A stretch of 59,073 nucleotides of DNA, from contig PBNV01000009.1 of assembly GCA_002723345.1 (NCBI GenBank), forward strand, positions 1 to 59,073, written 5' to 3'. Positions 9,125 to 18,498 of this stretch are shown one piece after another; within the stretch, counting starts at the first letter, position 1, and the number at the start of each line of letters is the position of its first letter. The position numbers were made by a program, and so were the translations under genes. The DNA comes from Rhodospirillaceae bacterium (GTDB taxonomy: Bacteria; Pseudomonadota; Alphaproteobacteria; Rhodospirillales; UBA2165). The notes beneath the pieces are model-generated. The model was given only the letters and a program-made list of their open reading frames with translations, did no database searches and had not been told where the DNA came from.

Positions 9125-9946
9125 TTAGGCCCGCCAATTGAGGAAGTACTTCTCAGCTTTACCAATTAACCAACCTACGGTCAGACCCAGCATCGACAAC
9201 AAGGCAACGCCCGCAATAAGTTGATCAGTTGCCATCAAGCTGCCAGCCAGCAAAATGTAGGCGCCAATACCAAATTCAGCGCCAATCATCTCTGCTGCAA
9301 CCAAGAGGATAATGGCAATGGAGGCAGAAATACGTGCACCCGAGAGTATCGCGGGCAGGGCTCCGGGAATAATGATTTTTCTAACGATGGAGAACCACGT
9401 GAGACCAAAGGACTGACCCATTCGTATCAGGTTCCGATCCACATTATCAACACCACCATAGACCGTAATTATAGTTGGAAAAAACGTCCCGAAAAGTATT
9501 GTCGCGACCTTCGATCCCTCTCCAATACCAAACCAGATAATAAACAACGGTAACATTGCTATTTTTGGAATAGGAAACATCGCTGACACCAACGGAACGA
9601 GACCGGCGCGAGCAAGCGAGAATAAGCCGATGGATAGCCCCACGAGCAAACCAAGAACGGTTCCACTAATCCAACCTGTAACCAACCGCGTGACAGATGC
9701 ACTTACATGTTTCCACAACAGCCCCGACACCACCAGTTCCTGGAAAGCGGCAAATGCTTCAGATGGGGCTGGCAGAACTAACTGGCTGATCCAACCAACG
9801 CGGGAGCCCCACTCCCAGAAGGCAATCAAGAAAACAAACACCATCGCCCCGACCAATCCTATGGGCCGAGGTGCAAAACCACCACCCCGGAAAGCAACGG
9901 TTTCCGCGTTAGCAGACTTAGACTGTGATGTCGGAGTTTTAGGCAT
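9125..9946 (-). CDS. ABC transporter permease, nitrate/taurine/aromatic-acid type
   Basis: This is an inner-membrane permease of the SsuC/TauC type (273 residues from the proposed start) with about six helices. The cytoplasmic EAA loop is GQSFGLTWFSIVRKIIIPGALPAIL. I place the start at ATG 9946 because GGAG lies 7 bases upstream and the overlap with the ATPase stop is then only about 8 bases; the ATG at 9979 would give 284 residues. It is the last gene of the operon binding protein, ATPase, permease. Confidence 0.88.
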   Translation of the reverse strand: MPKTPTSQSKSANAETVAFRGGGFAPRPIGLVGAMVFVFLIAFWEWGSRVGWISQLVLPAPSEAFAAFQELVVSGLLWKHVSASVTRLVTGWISGTVLGLLVGLSIGLFSLARAGLVPLVSAMFPIPKIAMLPLFIIWFGIGEGSKVATILFGTFFPTIITVYGGVDNVDRNLIRMGQSFGLTWFSIVRKIIIPGALPAILSGARISASIAIILLVAAEMIGAEFGIGAYILLAGSLMATDQLIAGVALLSMLGLTVGWLIGKAEKYFLNWRA

Positions 9947-10706
9947 CAGAGAGCTCCAAATCAGCTGCCAGAGCCTCATCCTTCATAAGCCGCCATAGGT
10001 AATCTTGTCGATCAATGAGTTCAGGGTCGGTAACCTTACGATCAGCTAACGGTGTTCCTATCTTTACCACCTGACGGATTTGTCCAGGCCTGCGAGAGAA
10101 AACGGCCACGCTGTGACCCAAACGAACCGCCTCAGCTAGGTTATGAGTGACGTAAACGGCCGTGAAAGGCTCTCTAGTCCAGAGGTCAACGAGATCCTCA
10201 ATCAGGAGCTCTCGGGTCTGGCTATCTAGAGCTGATAGCGGCTCATCCATTAGGAAAACCGCTGGACTTACCGCGAGCGCGCGGGCGATTGCAACACGTT
10301 GCTTCATGCCTCCCGAGAGCTGGCGAGGAAGAGCATCGGCAAAATCACTTAACTTTGTGCGCTCCAGTACATTTTCGAGGATATCTTTACGTCGTTGCCT
10401 CGATAATTTTTGGTCTTCTAAAACCAAGTTTACATTGCCGGCGACCGTTCGCCAGGGCAGTAGAGCAAAATCTTGGAAAATATAAGTCAGGGGATTAAGA
10501 GAGTCAGACGGCGCCTCCCCTATCTGCATAACCTGTCCCGCACTGGGGCGCTCAAGTCCACCAATTAGTCTCAATAAAGTAGACTTGCCACACCCAGATG
10601 GGCCAACAACGCACAGAATTTTTCCGTGCTCTATTGCTAGGTTAATGCCCTCGAGAACCTTTAGAGAGCCGTAGTTGTGGCTTATACCCTCAAGCCGCAA
10701 ATCCAT
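9939..10706 (-). CDS. ABC transporter ATP-binding protein, SsuB/TauB type
   Basis: The cytoplasmic ATPase shows Walker A GPSGCGKST, Q-loop FQDFALLPW, signature LSGGMKQR, Walker B AVFLMDEP and switch histidine VTHN, in the right order. It should power the permease encoded by the overlapping next gene. The start at 10706 (MDLRLEGISHNYG) has GGAGG 6 bases upstream and matches the usual N-terminus. An upstream ATG at 10754 would add 16 unlikely residues. Confidence 0.92.
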   Translation of the reverse strand: MDLRLEGISHNYGSLKVLEGINLAIEHGKILCVVGPSGCGKSTLLRLIGGLERPSAGQVMQIGEAPSDSLNPLTYIFQDFALLPWRTVAGNVNLVLEDQKLSRQRRKDILENVLERTKLSDFADALPRQLSGGMKQRVAIARALAVSPAVFLMDEPLSALDSQTRELLIEDLVDLWTREPFTAVYVTHNLAEAVRLGHSVAVFSRRPGQIRQVVKIGTPLADRKVTDPELIDRQDYLWRLMKDEALAADLELSDA

Positions 10707-10774
10707 AATCGGCCTCCAAATCAAACATTCTGGGGGACCCATTCCTGGGCCCACCCAAATTGTTTACCTGCTTG

Positions 10775-11803
10775 TCAGTAAGTGCGGACGAAACTTTTAT
10801 CAACTAGCATATCAATAGTAACGTCTTTACCGACTAAACCCTCTGACTGGAACCATTGCAACTGATCTCTAACGTTCGTGACATTCAATGCTGCATTCTT
10901 ATTGATGCGCATGGCTCCATTGCGGATCGAAGGTGCAGCTTTTGCATATGGCCGACTGGTGTAGACATACTTGTGAATAAGCTTAACCATCTTCTCCGCT
11001 TCTTCAGCACCTGCCGTTTTATCGACAAGCGCCGCGTTAAAATCTGCAGCACCTTTAGAGAAGGCCGCCAAAAAACGCTTTACCAAATCCCGGTTCTGGG
11101 ATGCATTCTTGGCGGACGTGAAGACTGTCGTAACCTGATAGTCAGGAATATAGTCGGTTATCTTGCCAATACTGACGACCGCCGGTCCCTTGGACAGTGC
11201 CTTCGCGATATGCGGTACAATGGACCAAGCGTCAATCTGCCCAGACTTAAGGGCCCCTATAATCGCCCCCACTTTCTGCAGAGGTTTGACCTTGATCTCA
11301 GATCCAGGGAATCCCTCTTTTTGTGCAATTTTGTGTGCCATGTAATGGAAAGAGGAGCCAGCCTGAGTGATGCCATATGTTCGCCCTTTAAGTTTATCCG
11401 GCGAAGTCACACCTGCGTCGTAAGCTTTTTTTGACACCAAGATCATTTGGCCGTCTATACCCTTCTCCTCATGGAGTGCACCTCCTACAACTTTTATTGC
11501 CCCCTTTTTCGCGAGATTTATGAGACCACCAGAAATAGCGGTAACACCAACGTGGACGTCACCGGATGCAATGGCAACGGCCATTGGTTGCGCCGCTTGA
11601 AAAAATTTGAATGTAACATCTAGATTATTGTTTTTAAAATATTCCCGCTCGAATGCTACAAAACTGGCCGAATGGGATGTAAAGCGTAGTGCACCCACAT
11701 TGATCTTATCTGCCGCTAAGGCTACTTCGCCTCCAATCGCAATGGCCATGAAGCCAGCGGCAAAACCAAGAACAGAACGACGTTTGAGGCTTTGTCCTCG
11801 CAT
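10775..11803 (-). CDS. ABC transporter periplasmic substrate-binding protein (NMT1/TauA-like)
   Basis: The 342-residue protein has an N-terminal signal with a positive patch (LKRRSVLGFAAGFMAIAIGG) and a cleavage site after VALA. A type II periplasmic-binding fold of the nitrate/sulfonate/taurine group follows: INVGALRFTSHSASFVAFEREYF, then GDVHVGVTAISGGL and KLKGRTYGITQAGSS. The ligand is not predictable. The divergent neighbours are a Rieske oxygenase and a PdxA-like dehydrogenase, and related systems import aromatic carboxylates such as phthalates, so an aromatic acid is a reasonable guess. First gene of the operon. Confidence 0.88.
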   Translation of the reverse strand: MRGQSLKRRSVLGFAAGFMAIAIGGEVALAADKINVGALRFTSHSASFVAFEREYFKNNNLDVTFKFFQAAQPMAVAIASGDVHVGVTAISGGLINLAKKGAIKVVGGALHEEKGIDGQMILVSKKAYDAGVTSPDKLKGRTYGITQAGSSFHYMAHKIAQKEGFPGSEIKVKPLQKVGAIIGALKSGQIDAWSIVPHIAKALSKGPAVVSIGKITDYIPDYQVTTVFTSAKNASQNRDLVKRFLAAFSKGAADFNAALVDKTAGAEEAEKMVKLIHKYVYTSRPYAKAAPSIRNGAMRINKNAALNVTNVRDQLQWFQSEGLVGKDVTIDMLVDKSFVRTY

Positions 11804-12211
11804 ATTATACTCCCCTTAAAAAAATTCAATTTGTGTAGACGAACGATCTCCACTTTCATGACCGTTTAATCATCCCCACGCGAGCCTAAATCAAACAGGG
11901 TCGACACGCTGAAGCAACAGCAAATTAAACTTGTTTAAGTGGCATCTAATGACGCTGGAGGATAATGCAGTTCTCGGATTTTTTTCTATGATGACACGTG
12001 GCACTTAAGTCGTTGTTCTAGATGCACACTAATCATTATTTTATGCTCCTACCTGGATTGGCAAGCCTATTAAAGCTAGGCGTTGGATAAGAGAGGGAAA
12101 AGTGACAATTTGGCATTGATTTGTCATAGTTGAGTGGCGTCGCTGACTTCAGGCTCGTGATATTTTTAATCGGCATCTGCTCGCCAGCTGCCCTCGGATT
12201 GAACTAAGTTT
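11804..12211. promoter_or_regulatory. Divergent promoter region with two inverted repeats
   Basis: This 408-base gap separates the ABC operon (leftward) from the Rieske oxygenase operon (rightward) and should hold both promoters. Two symmetric elements stand out. TTAAAC-TT-GTTTAA occupies 11925-11938. TGACAA and TTGTCA, separated by 12 bases, occupy 12103-12126, about 85 bases before the oxygenase start. Either could bind a dimeric regulator that senses the substrate, but no regulator gene lies nearby. No coding region is seen. Confidence 0.4.
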
Positions 12212-13495
12212 GTGCTTACTAAAGAACAAAATAATCTGCTTTGCCAAACCGATGCCGGGACACCTATGGGTGACCTTTTTCGGCGTTTCTGGGCACCGTT
12301 TTTGATTTCAGAGGAATTACCTGAGCCAGATTGCGATCCGGTGCGCGTGAGATTAATGGGCGAGGATCTCATTGCCTTCAAAGACACGGAAGGTCGCATT
12401 GGTCTCATTGATCAATTTTGTGCCCACAGAGGTGTCTCGCTTTGGTTTGGGCGCAACGAAGAATGTGGCATTCGATGCCCCTATCATGGTTGGAAGTTCG
12501 ACGTCGAGGGTAATTGTATTGAGTTACCATCAGAAGGTAATAACCCGAAGGCCATGGCCAGGGTGAAATTGAAATCCTATCCTTGTATTGAAAAGAGTGG
12601 CGTGATTTGGGCTTATATGGGCCCCGCAGAGAGACAGCCGGAGCCCCCAAATCTCGAATGGACAAATGTTCCAGACGACCATTTCTATGTCTCCAAACGC
12701 ATTCAGGAATGTAACTATCTTCAGGCCTTGGAGGGTGGCATCGACTCCAGTCATGTATCTTGGCTACACAGCGGTTCCCTGAACACAGATCCGTTGTTCA
12801 AAGGCAGCAAGGGTAATCAGTATAACGCCGCAGATAAAATGCCCGTCTTTGAAGTCGAGCCATTCGATGGCGGGTTGCTCATCGCGGCCCGGCGTAGCGC
12901 AGACAATAACAAATATTACTGGCGGATCACCCCTTGGATATTACCTTGGCACACGTTAATTCCGCCACGAGCCGACCATCCGATTGGTGGTCACGTATGG
13001 GTGCCCATTGATGACCACACATGTTGGACTTGGAGTTTTAATTATCATCCAAGCCGCCCGCTTTCGGCAGTTGAACGCCGTGCGATGGAGGCCGGCAAAG
13101 GCATCCATACAGAGAATATTCCAGGCACCTTTATCCCCAAGGCCAACAAATCCAATGACTACCTAATGGACCGGGATGCTCAAAGAGCGGGCTCCACATA
13201 TAGCGGCGTAGACGGCATCGCCATGCAGGACGCGTCCCTGCAGGAGAGCATGGGCACGATCCAAGATCGAACGCGGGAAAATCTGTGTGGAACGGATAAC
13301 GGTGTGACGATGATGCGCCAATATTTAATCCGCGCAGCAGAGGCGAATAAGCGTGGAGACGATATTATGGGGTTACATCCTGACCACCAACGGGTCCGGT
13401 CTGCAGCAGCCGAGCTGGAAAAAGATGTTAAATTCTCCGAAGGTGCCAAAGACGGTCTGTTTGCTGAGCTCGGCACGCCGCCCTCAACAGTGTGA
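12212..13495 (+). CDS. Rieske-type aromatic ring-hydroxylating oxygenase, alpha subunit
   Basis: The 427-residue enzyme carries the Rieske cluster ligands C70-x-H72 (FCAHRG) and C89-x2-H92 (CPYHGW). The mononuclear-iron motif has D178, H181 and H186 in GGIDSSHVSWLH. It resembles the phthalate-4,5-dioxygenase group, which is homomeric and needs a separate reductase; none is seen here. It would add oxygen to an aromatic or related ring. Translation starts at GTG 12212, which gives the usual family start MLTKEQNNLL. A PdxA-like dehydrogenase follows after 8 bases, in one operon. Confidence 0.9.
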   Translation: MLTKEQNNLLCQTDAGTPMGDLFRRFWAPFLISEELPEPDCDPVRVRLMGEDLIAFKDTEGRIGLIDQFCAHRGVSLWFGRNEECGIRCPYHGWKFDVEGNCIELPSEGNNPKAMARVKLKSYPCIEKSGVIWAYMGPAERQPEPPNLEWTNVPDDHFYVSKRIQECNYLQALEGGIDSSHVSWLHSGSLNTDPLFKGSKGNQYNAADKMPVFEVEPFDGGLLIAARRSADNNKYYWRITPWILPWHTLIPPRADHPIGGHVWVPIDDHTCWTWSFNYHPSRPLSAVERRAMEAGKGIHTENIPGTFIPKANKSNDYLMDRDAQRAGSTYSGVDGIAMQDASLQESMGTIQDRTRENLCGTDNGVTMMRQYLIRAAEANKRGDDIMGLHPDHQRVRSAAAELEKDVKFSEGAKDGLFAELGTPPSTV

Positions 13496-13503
13496 GACCA
13501 TAA

Positions 13504-14505
13504 ATGACCGAGAAAATTTTACCGATTGTCGCTTTGTCAGGTGGTGATCCGGCAGGTATTGGGCCGGAGCTTTGCATGAAAGCTGCATTGTCTGACGAGG
13601 TTACTTCCATTTGCCGCCCCCTCATCTACTGTGATCCAGCGGTACTGCAGGACCACGTGGACGTCATTGAGCTCGATATCGAAATTGATGACTATTCAGA
13701 TATCGCTCAGATCGATTGGCGTTCACCAGGCGTGAAATGCCTAGGCCTCGATTTATTTGGTGTGCAAAAATTTCACATGGGCGAGATCAATGCTGACAAC
13801 GGGAGAGCCTCCGTCGCCTGTGGCGCGGCAGCGATTAAGGCCGCTGTAGCTGGTGAGGTCTTCGCTGTGGTTGCAGCACCACAAACCGAAAAGTCCATTC
13901 ATTTGGCGGGTATTGAGTTTGACGGATATCCCTCCTTTGTCGCGCGCCAAACGGGATTGCCCCCCGAGGACGTCTATTTGATGGTGTGTTTCGACAACTA
14001 CAGAATTGCGCACACCACACTCCATTCCAGTGTTCGCCACTCTATAGATTTGATTACAGAAGAGCGGGTAAAACACATCATTCAGTCGGTGAATGAAACC
14101 TTGAAAAAAATCGGTATCGGACACCCCCGCATTTTGGTTTCAGGATTAAATCCTCATGCAAGCGAAGGCGGCCTTTTTGGCACTGAGGAAGCAGAAATTA
14201 TCGAACCCGCCATCGCCGCGATGAGAGATGACGGCATCCTTGTTGAGGGCCCCATAGCTGCTGACCTAATGTTACACGAGGATGGGTTCGACGCATTTAT
14301 TGTTATGCTTCATGATCAAGGCCATATCCCAACGAAACTGTTGGCTAAGCATCGGACAGCGGGTCTGTCGATCGGCAGTTCCATCCTGTTTTCATCTGTT
14401 GCCCATGGCAGTGCTCATGATATTGCTGGGCTAGGTATCGCCGAGCCAACCGCGGTCATTGAATCTGTTCGAAGGCTGGTAGGGCCATTGACCAGAGCGC
14501 CGTAG
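13504..14505 (+). CDS. PdxA/TphB-family NAD-dependent dehydrogenase
   Basis: The 333-residue protein is a clear PdxA homologue. It has the nucleotide region SGGDPAGIGPELCMKAA and the three metal-binding histidine regions (TLHSSVRH, GLNPHASEGG, LHDQGHIPTK). PdxA itself makes a vitamin B6 precursor. In the terephthalate pathway, however, the homologue TphB oxidises and decarboxylates the cis-dihydrodiol made by a Rieske oxygenase. Because this gene follows a Rieske oxygenase gene by 8 bases, a dihydrodiol dehydrogenase role is more likely than B6 synthesis. That is inference from context. Confidence 0.85.
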   Translation: MTEKILPIVALSGGDPAGIGPELCMKAALSDEVTSICRPLIYCDPAVLQDHVDVIELDIEIDDYSDIAQIDWRSPGVKCLGLDLFGVQKFHMGEINADNGRASVACGAAAIKAAVAGEVFAVVAAPQTEKSIHLAGIEFDGYPSFVARQTGLPPEDVYLMVCFDNYRIAHTTLHSSVRHSIDLITEERVKHIIQSVNETLKKIGIGHPRILVSGLNPHASEGGLFGTEEAEIIEPAIAAMRDDGILVEGPIAADLMLHEDGFDAFIVMLHDQGHIPTKLLAKHRTAGLSIGSSILFSSVAHGSAHDIAGLGIAEPTAVIESVRRLVGPLTRAP

Positions 14506-14597
14506 CCTTGTACGTCTCCTACTGCTGATTTATATCAATTCCACAGGCATTTTCACCTTTCAACATTTTGGGTTGCCGCTTTTTTGGACGTCGAAAA

Positions 14598-16445
14598 TCA
14601 AGCTGTCGCATCCAACGATGCCATATGATCGGCGGCATGAAAGTATGGAAGGTGATCCTTATCAGAACATCCCATCATCACGAGGCGTTCCGTAATTTTT
14701 AGAGCTTTCTGATATTTTCTCTCATTTTCTTCTCGCTCATTCACTCGGAACATCTCTCCGCACACTGATATACCGTAATTAGCTTGAAGTGAGCGGATTT
14801 TTCTACCGGATAGAAGGCCATCAGCGATTAGAGATAAATCAAATTCTTCTTTTTGTGTAACGCGATATTCGTGCTCAACCAAATAACCACGTATTCTTCC
14901 CTCTGCCTCAAGTGCCGCATCCCAGTAATCCGACTCCGATTTAGTGGGAGCACCGGTTACCTCGAGAAAGGCGTGGCAAAAAATAAGAAATGCTTGTTCC
15001 TCTTCAGTTGCTGTTTTCCAAGCCCTGGAGCCAAGCGTTTGCCATATGGACAAGTTCATCTCATCATAAACTCGGGGCACCCGTTCGAAAAATACCCGAT
15101 GCAATCCATTTTCATTCAGCGTGTTATCTAAACGCTGCTCTTTGTAAATATCGGTCGCGGCATTGGTCCCGCAAATTGGACACGTATCCTCTTCGAAGGC
15201 ACCTTTTTTATAAATGAAAGAGCACCGCGTCCTATTGGGTAACTCGCTCTTGCACAAGAGATAGGTTTCGCTGCTATCTTCATCATCTTGCTGCTGACCA
15301 ATCCAGTTGAAACGGTTCATGAAACGCATGTGTGACCGCCTGTGGCTCCACAAATTCCATTCCAGTTTTTCTACTGGGCCGAACGTACTCCAGTTGGAAC
15401 TGACATCGATGATTACGCATTGTTCCTTGCCCGGCGCGGACCGTAGTCCACGGCCCACCGACTGTCCCCATAATACCTTTGAGAGTGTTGGCCGGAGGTG
15501 CACGATAATATTACAATGTGGGTTATCCCAACCCTCCGAGAGTACTCCGACTGACACCATCGCCTCAATTTCACCGCTTTCATGACGCGCGAGTAACTTC
15601 ATTCGCTCCTTAACCGGTGTCTTTGCCGTTACGATGGCGGCCTCGATACCGTTTTCCCTGATGCTCCGTAACGTCGTTTCTGCGACATTCACATCGGCAC
15701 AAAACCAAGCAGAGATTGGCCTCCCAATAGTTTTCAGACGTTCCTCGTTATAACTCCATATGGCATAGTCTATCATAGAAGACCTGGTGATCGCCGAAGA
15801 TAGTTTTTCGACCGGAAAATCACCTGAACTGATATCAATGGTATCCAGTTCCAGATCATGTACAAAATGGGGCCGATAAATCGGCTTAACCAATACACCC
15901 TCTTCAATTAAATCTTCAATATTTGCGCAATCAATTATGGCATCAAAGGCCAAACCAAGTTGATCACGTTGATCTCCCGTGCGACGCTCCGGCGAAGCCG
16001 TCATTCCGATGAACGGGGCGCCTTTCTTCCCCCGTTCATTAAAATCGTCGATTATGCGTTTGTAGCCCGTGCCATTTGGCGATACCCGATGGGCCTCATC
16101 AACAATAATGACGTCTGCTTTGGGGATTGCATCTTCTAAAACATTTTTTGCCCGCATCGTCGTCGAGAGCAAAATGTCATAGTCCTCGAATGCCGTCCCC
16201 TTATCTGATATTTTTAGTTTGCGAACGCTGTGCTTTTTCTTAAGGGCCTCGTCGAGTTGCTCCAACAACACCAAACGGTGGCAAAGGACGATAATTTATT
16301 TGCCCTTATAAAATCGCTCAATAAGTTCACTGGCCATCACAGTTTTGCCTGCTCCGGTCGGTGCCTTTATTATAAATCTACGATATTTCTTCAGAATGGA
16401 CGGGAATTCGTCGATAAATTTCTGTTGCCAATCTCTGAGATTCAT
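14598..16445 (-). pseudogene. DEAD/DEAH-box helicase split by an in-frame TAA
   Basis: Reading from ATG 16445, the frame gives MNLRDWQQKFIDEF and Walker A APTGAGKT (residues 28-35), then an ochre stop at codon 50 (16296-16298). Directly after it, in the same frame, the helicase continues: IIVLCHRLVLLEQL, DEAH motif (VIIVDEAHR), TASPERRTGD, the motif V/VI region (SEGWDNPH, QSVGRGLRS) and a putative zinc site (two Cys upstream, then CPIC). Without codons 1-50 the remaining 558 residues lack Walker A and could not bind ATP normally. Ancestral codon AAA, CAA or GAA would need one base change. Superfamily 2; role unknown, possibly defence or mobile DNA. Confidence 0.8.
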
Positions 16446-16619
16446 TTTGCTCTTTACACTAAGGGGCAATAAAACAAGCCGTACGGTGGGTTGCTTAAAA
16501 GACTTGCTGGGAACCTATAGCCTTTCTCACTTCGCTGTGCAAATAATCTGGCTTGATGAGTCTATTTTCACTCACAATCTATCTTTTTCTCTAAACCACT
16601 AAACGTTTTTTGCTTCGCA

Positions 16620-17429
16620 CTATGTTGCGTAGGTTAAGTCTTTCATAGGCGCCCTAAAGACTAGGTGAGGAAAAATTTGCTCTGCGTGGAGCCCATCACG
16701 TCGGATAAGCAATTCCTCAATCGCCTCAAAAGCCCCAATGCAGGTAGGCACCAAAGGATCGTCAAATACGATGTAGGAACCTTCACTGAGATAGGGTTTG
16801 GTTTGTTCGTAAGCAAATGCCACTGAAGCATAAAGATCACAGTCGATATGCGCCAAGCATACCTTTTTTATATCTTTTAATGCTTGGGGAACGGTGTCAT
16901 CAAAATTCCCCTCAATAAATGTCAAATTATTGAGTTCGTGCCTTGCAGCAAAGCGGCGAAGTTCAAGTAAGTCCACGGCCTCAAACGAACCCGCCGCATA
17001 AGCGTCAATCTCGGGCTTGGTTGCTGGGAATCCCGCAAACGAATCAAATGAGATAATTTGCGTCCCGGGTAAAAGGTGCTTGGCTACATGGGCAAAAAAT
17101 ATGGCGGAACCGCCTCTCAAACTGCCAAATTCAATGATGTGACCAACATCTCGCATATGAGACAGATTTAATTTTATGATGGTAAAAATATTCATCAGAT
17201 TGATTGGACTGACGATTGTTCGACTTTTTCCATTAGGAGCTTCAGACATTGCCAAGGTCATGGCCCCAGAAAAAACATCATCATCATTACAGAGATCTCT
17301 GATGTTTCCATATTTTAAGCCACAACCACGCACGTAGCCATCATACACACTACGACCCTTGCGGCGCTCGTTGGGCATTTCATCTAATGCCCTGAGGAAT
17401 GGTTTAAGCCTAACCTGCCAATCGGGCAT
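16620..17429 (-). CDS. TylF/MycF-like O-methyltransferase
   Basis: The 269-residue protein has SAM motif I HIIEFGSLRGGSA, followed by IISFDSFAGFP and the metal-binding acids of TylF/MycF/NovP enzymes in LAHIDCDLYAS and YIVFDDPLVP. Such enzymes methylate hydroxyl groups on sugars in antibiotics or on surface polysaccharides. Together with the methyltransferase at 17.6 kb and the GSCFA protein at 18.5 kb it forms a same-strand group, which suggests glycan or lipid decoration. Confidence 0.8.
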   Translation of the reverse strand: MPDWQVRLKPFLRALDEMPNERRKGRSVYDGYVRGCGLKYGNIRDLCNDDDVFSGAMTLAMSEAPNGKSRTIVSPINLMNIFTIIKLNLSHMRDVGHIIEFGSLRGGSAIFFAHVAKHLLPGTQIISFDSFAGFPATKPEIDAYAAGSFEAVDLLELRRFAARHELNNLTFIEGNFDDTVPQALKDIKKVCLAHIDCDLYASVAFAYEQTKPYLSEGSYIVFDDPLVPTCIGAFEAIEELLIRRDGLHAEQIFPHLVFRAPMKDLTYAT

Positions 17430-17637
17430 ACAAGATTAACCCTTTTTGTTCCTGAAATGCATAATGCACTTTTTTATATTTAAAATGATTACCAACAACC
17501 ATCTCGTTTCCGTTTGATATTTTACGCCGCTCAAATGCCTTCCTGGGCCAACTCTTCATTGGTCTAAATGTTAAGAAACAACTATTGAAAATCTAAAGAA
17601 TGTATTTTTTATGACTATCTCGCAAACACCGCTTAGT

Positions 17638-18414
17638 TTACGAGACTCTCTCATCAGTCAATCTTTCCCTGCCTTCTCGCCACAGGGCAGCTCTCCGCTG
17701 ATCAGACTCTGAAAATGCTAACACGACGGGCCCTAATATGTTGGCCCACACTTTTGGATAACTAATACCCATACCAGATGGCGTCCGGTAGAGAAGTGAG
17801 CTACTCAGATCCTGGTTTTCTTGTGCGATGAAGTTAAACGCCTGGGTCATCTGGAAGTTAATTACATCGTGAAACACATAAACACAGCTTGGATCTGCAA
17901 CAGCCCGGCATGCATCAAAGTCTTTTAGCATCTGATCGTTTGTATGTCCTCCATCGATAAATACAAAATCAATTAGTCCTTCAAGCTTTTCCTCAGCCAC
18001 AGGTCGAATAGCATCCGGACTTCGACCCTCGACAGCGAGCACGTTAGCCGTCAAATATTTGCCTAACATGTTTGTTACCTCAATACCGCGTCTTTCCGCC
18101 TCTCTAGGGCATAGGTCAATGGCCACAATGCTTGCCGCGGGATTTATTAGTCCCAGAGCAAGAGTGCTCCAACCAAGAGAATTACCAATTACCAAGATAT
18201 TTTTGGGGTGATAATGCTCGAATACCGCCTCAAAGAAGGCGATTTCTGATAGAGATATGCCACCCCCCTTACTAAGTTTTTCATCACCATCATAAATGTA
18301 GGTAAAGGGTATTTCCGCTAGGTTGAAGCCAGGAAAGTGAGCAGGCGATAAACTCGATTGAACGGAAAGACCGCATTTCTCATAAAGAGCAACCAATTTA
18401 ACAAAGGTACTCAT
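17638..18414 (-). CDS. Class I SAM-dependent methyltransferase
   Basis: Motifs ILVIGNSLGWSTLAL (SAM binding, about residue 77), IVAIDLCPREAERRG and LIDFVFIDGGHTNDQMLKDF identify a Methyltransf_24-type enzyme, with a further VYVFHDVINF strand. I prefer MSTFVKLVALYEK (18414) as the start; an ATG four codons earlier is possible. The acceptor is unknown. The preceding 70 bases (18430-18500) are extremely AT-rich, which may mark a promoter or a boundary of transferred DNA. Confidence 0.75.
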   Translation of the reverse strand: MSTFVKLVALYEKCGLSVQSSLSPAHFPGFNLAEIPFTYIYDGDEKLSKGGGISLSEIAFFEAVFEHYHPKNILVIGNSLGWSTLALGLINPAASIVAIDLCPREAERRGIEVTNMLGKYLTANVLAVEGRSPDAIRPVAEEKLEGLIDFVFIDGGHTNDQMLKDFDACRAVADPSCVYVFHDVINFQMTQAFNFIAQENQDLSSSLLYRTPSGMGISYPKVWANILGPVVLAFSESDQRRAALWREGRERLTDERVS

Positions 18415-18498
18415 ATAATAGACCACACCAATAATTTAAAATATCTAATTTTTTCATCTAATTTACAGATATTTTTATATTATTATTTCTTAATTTAT

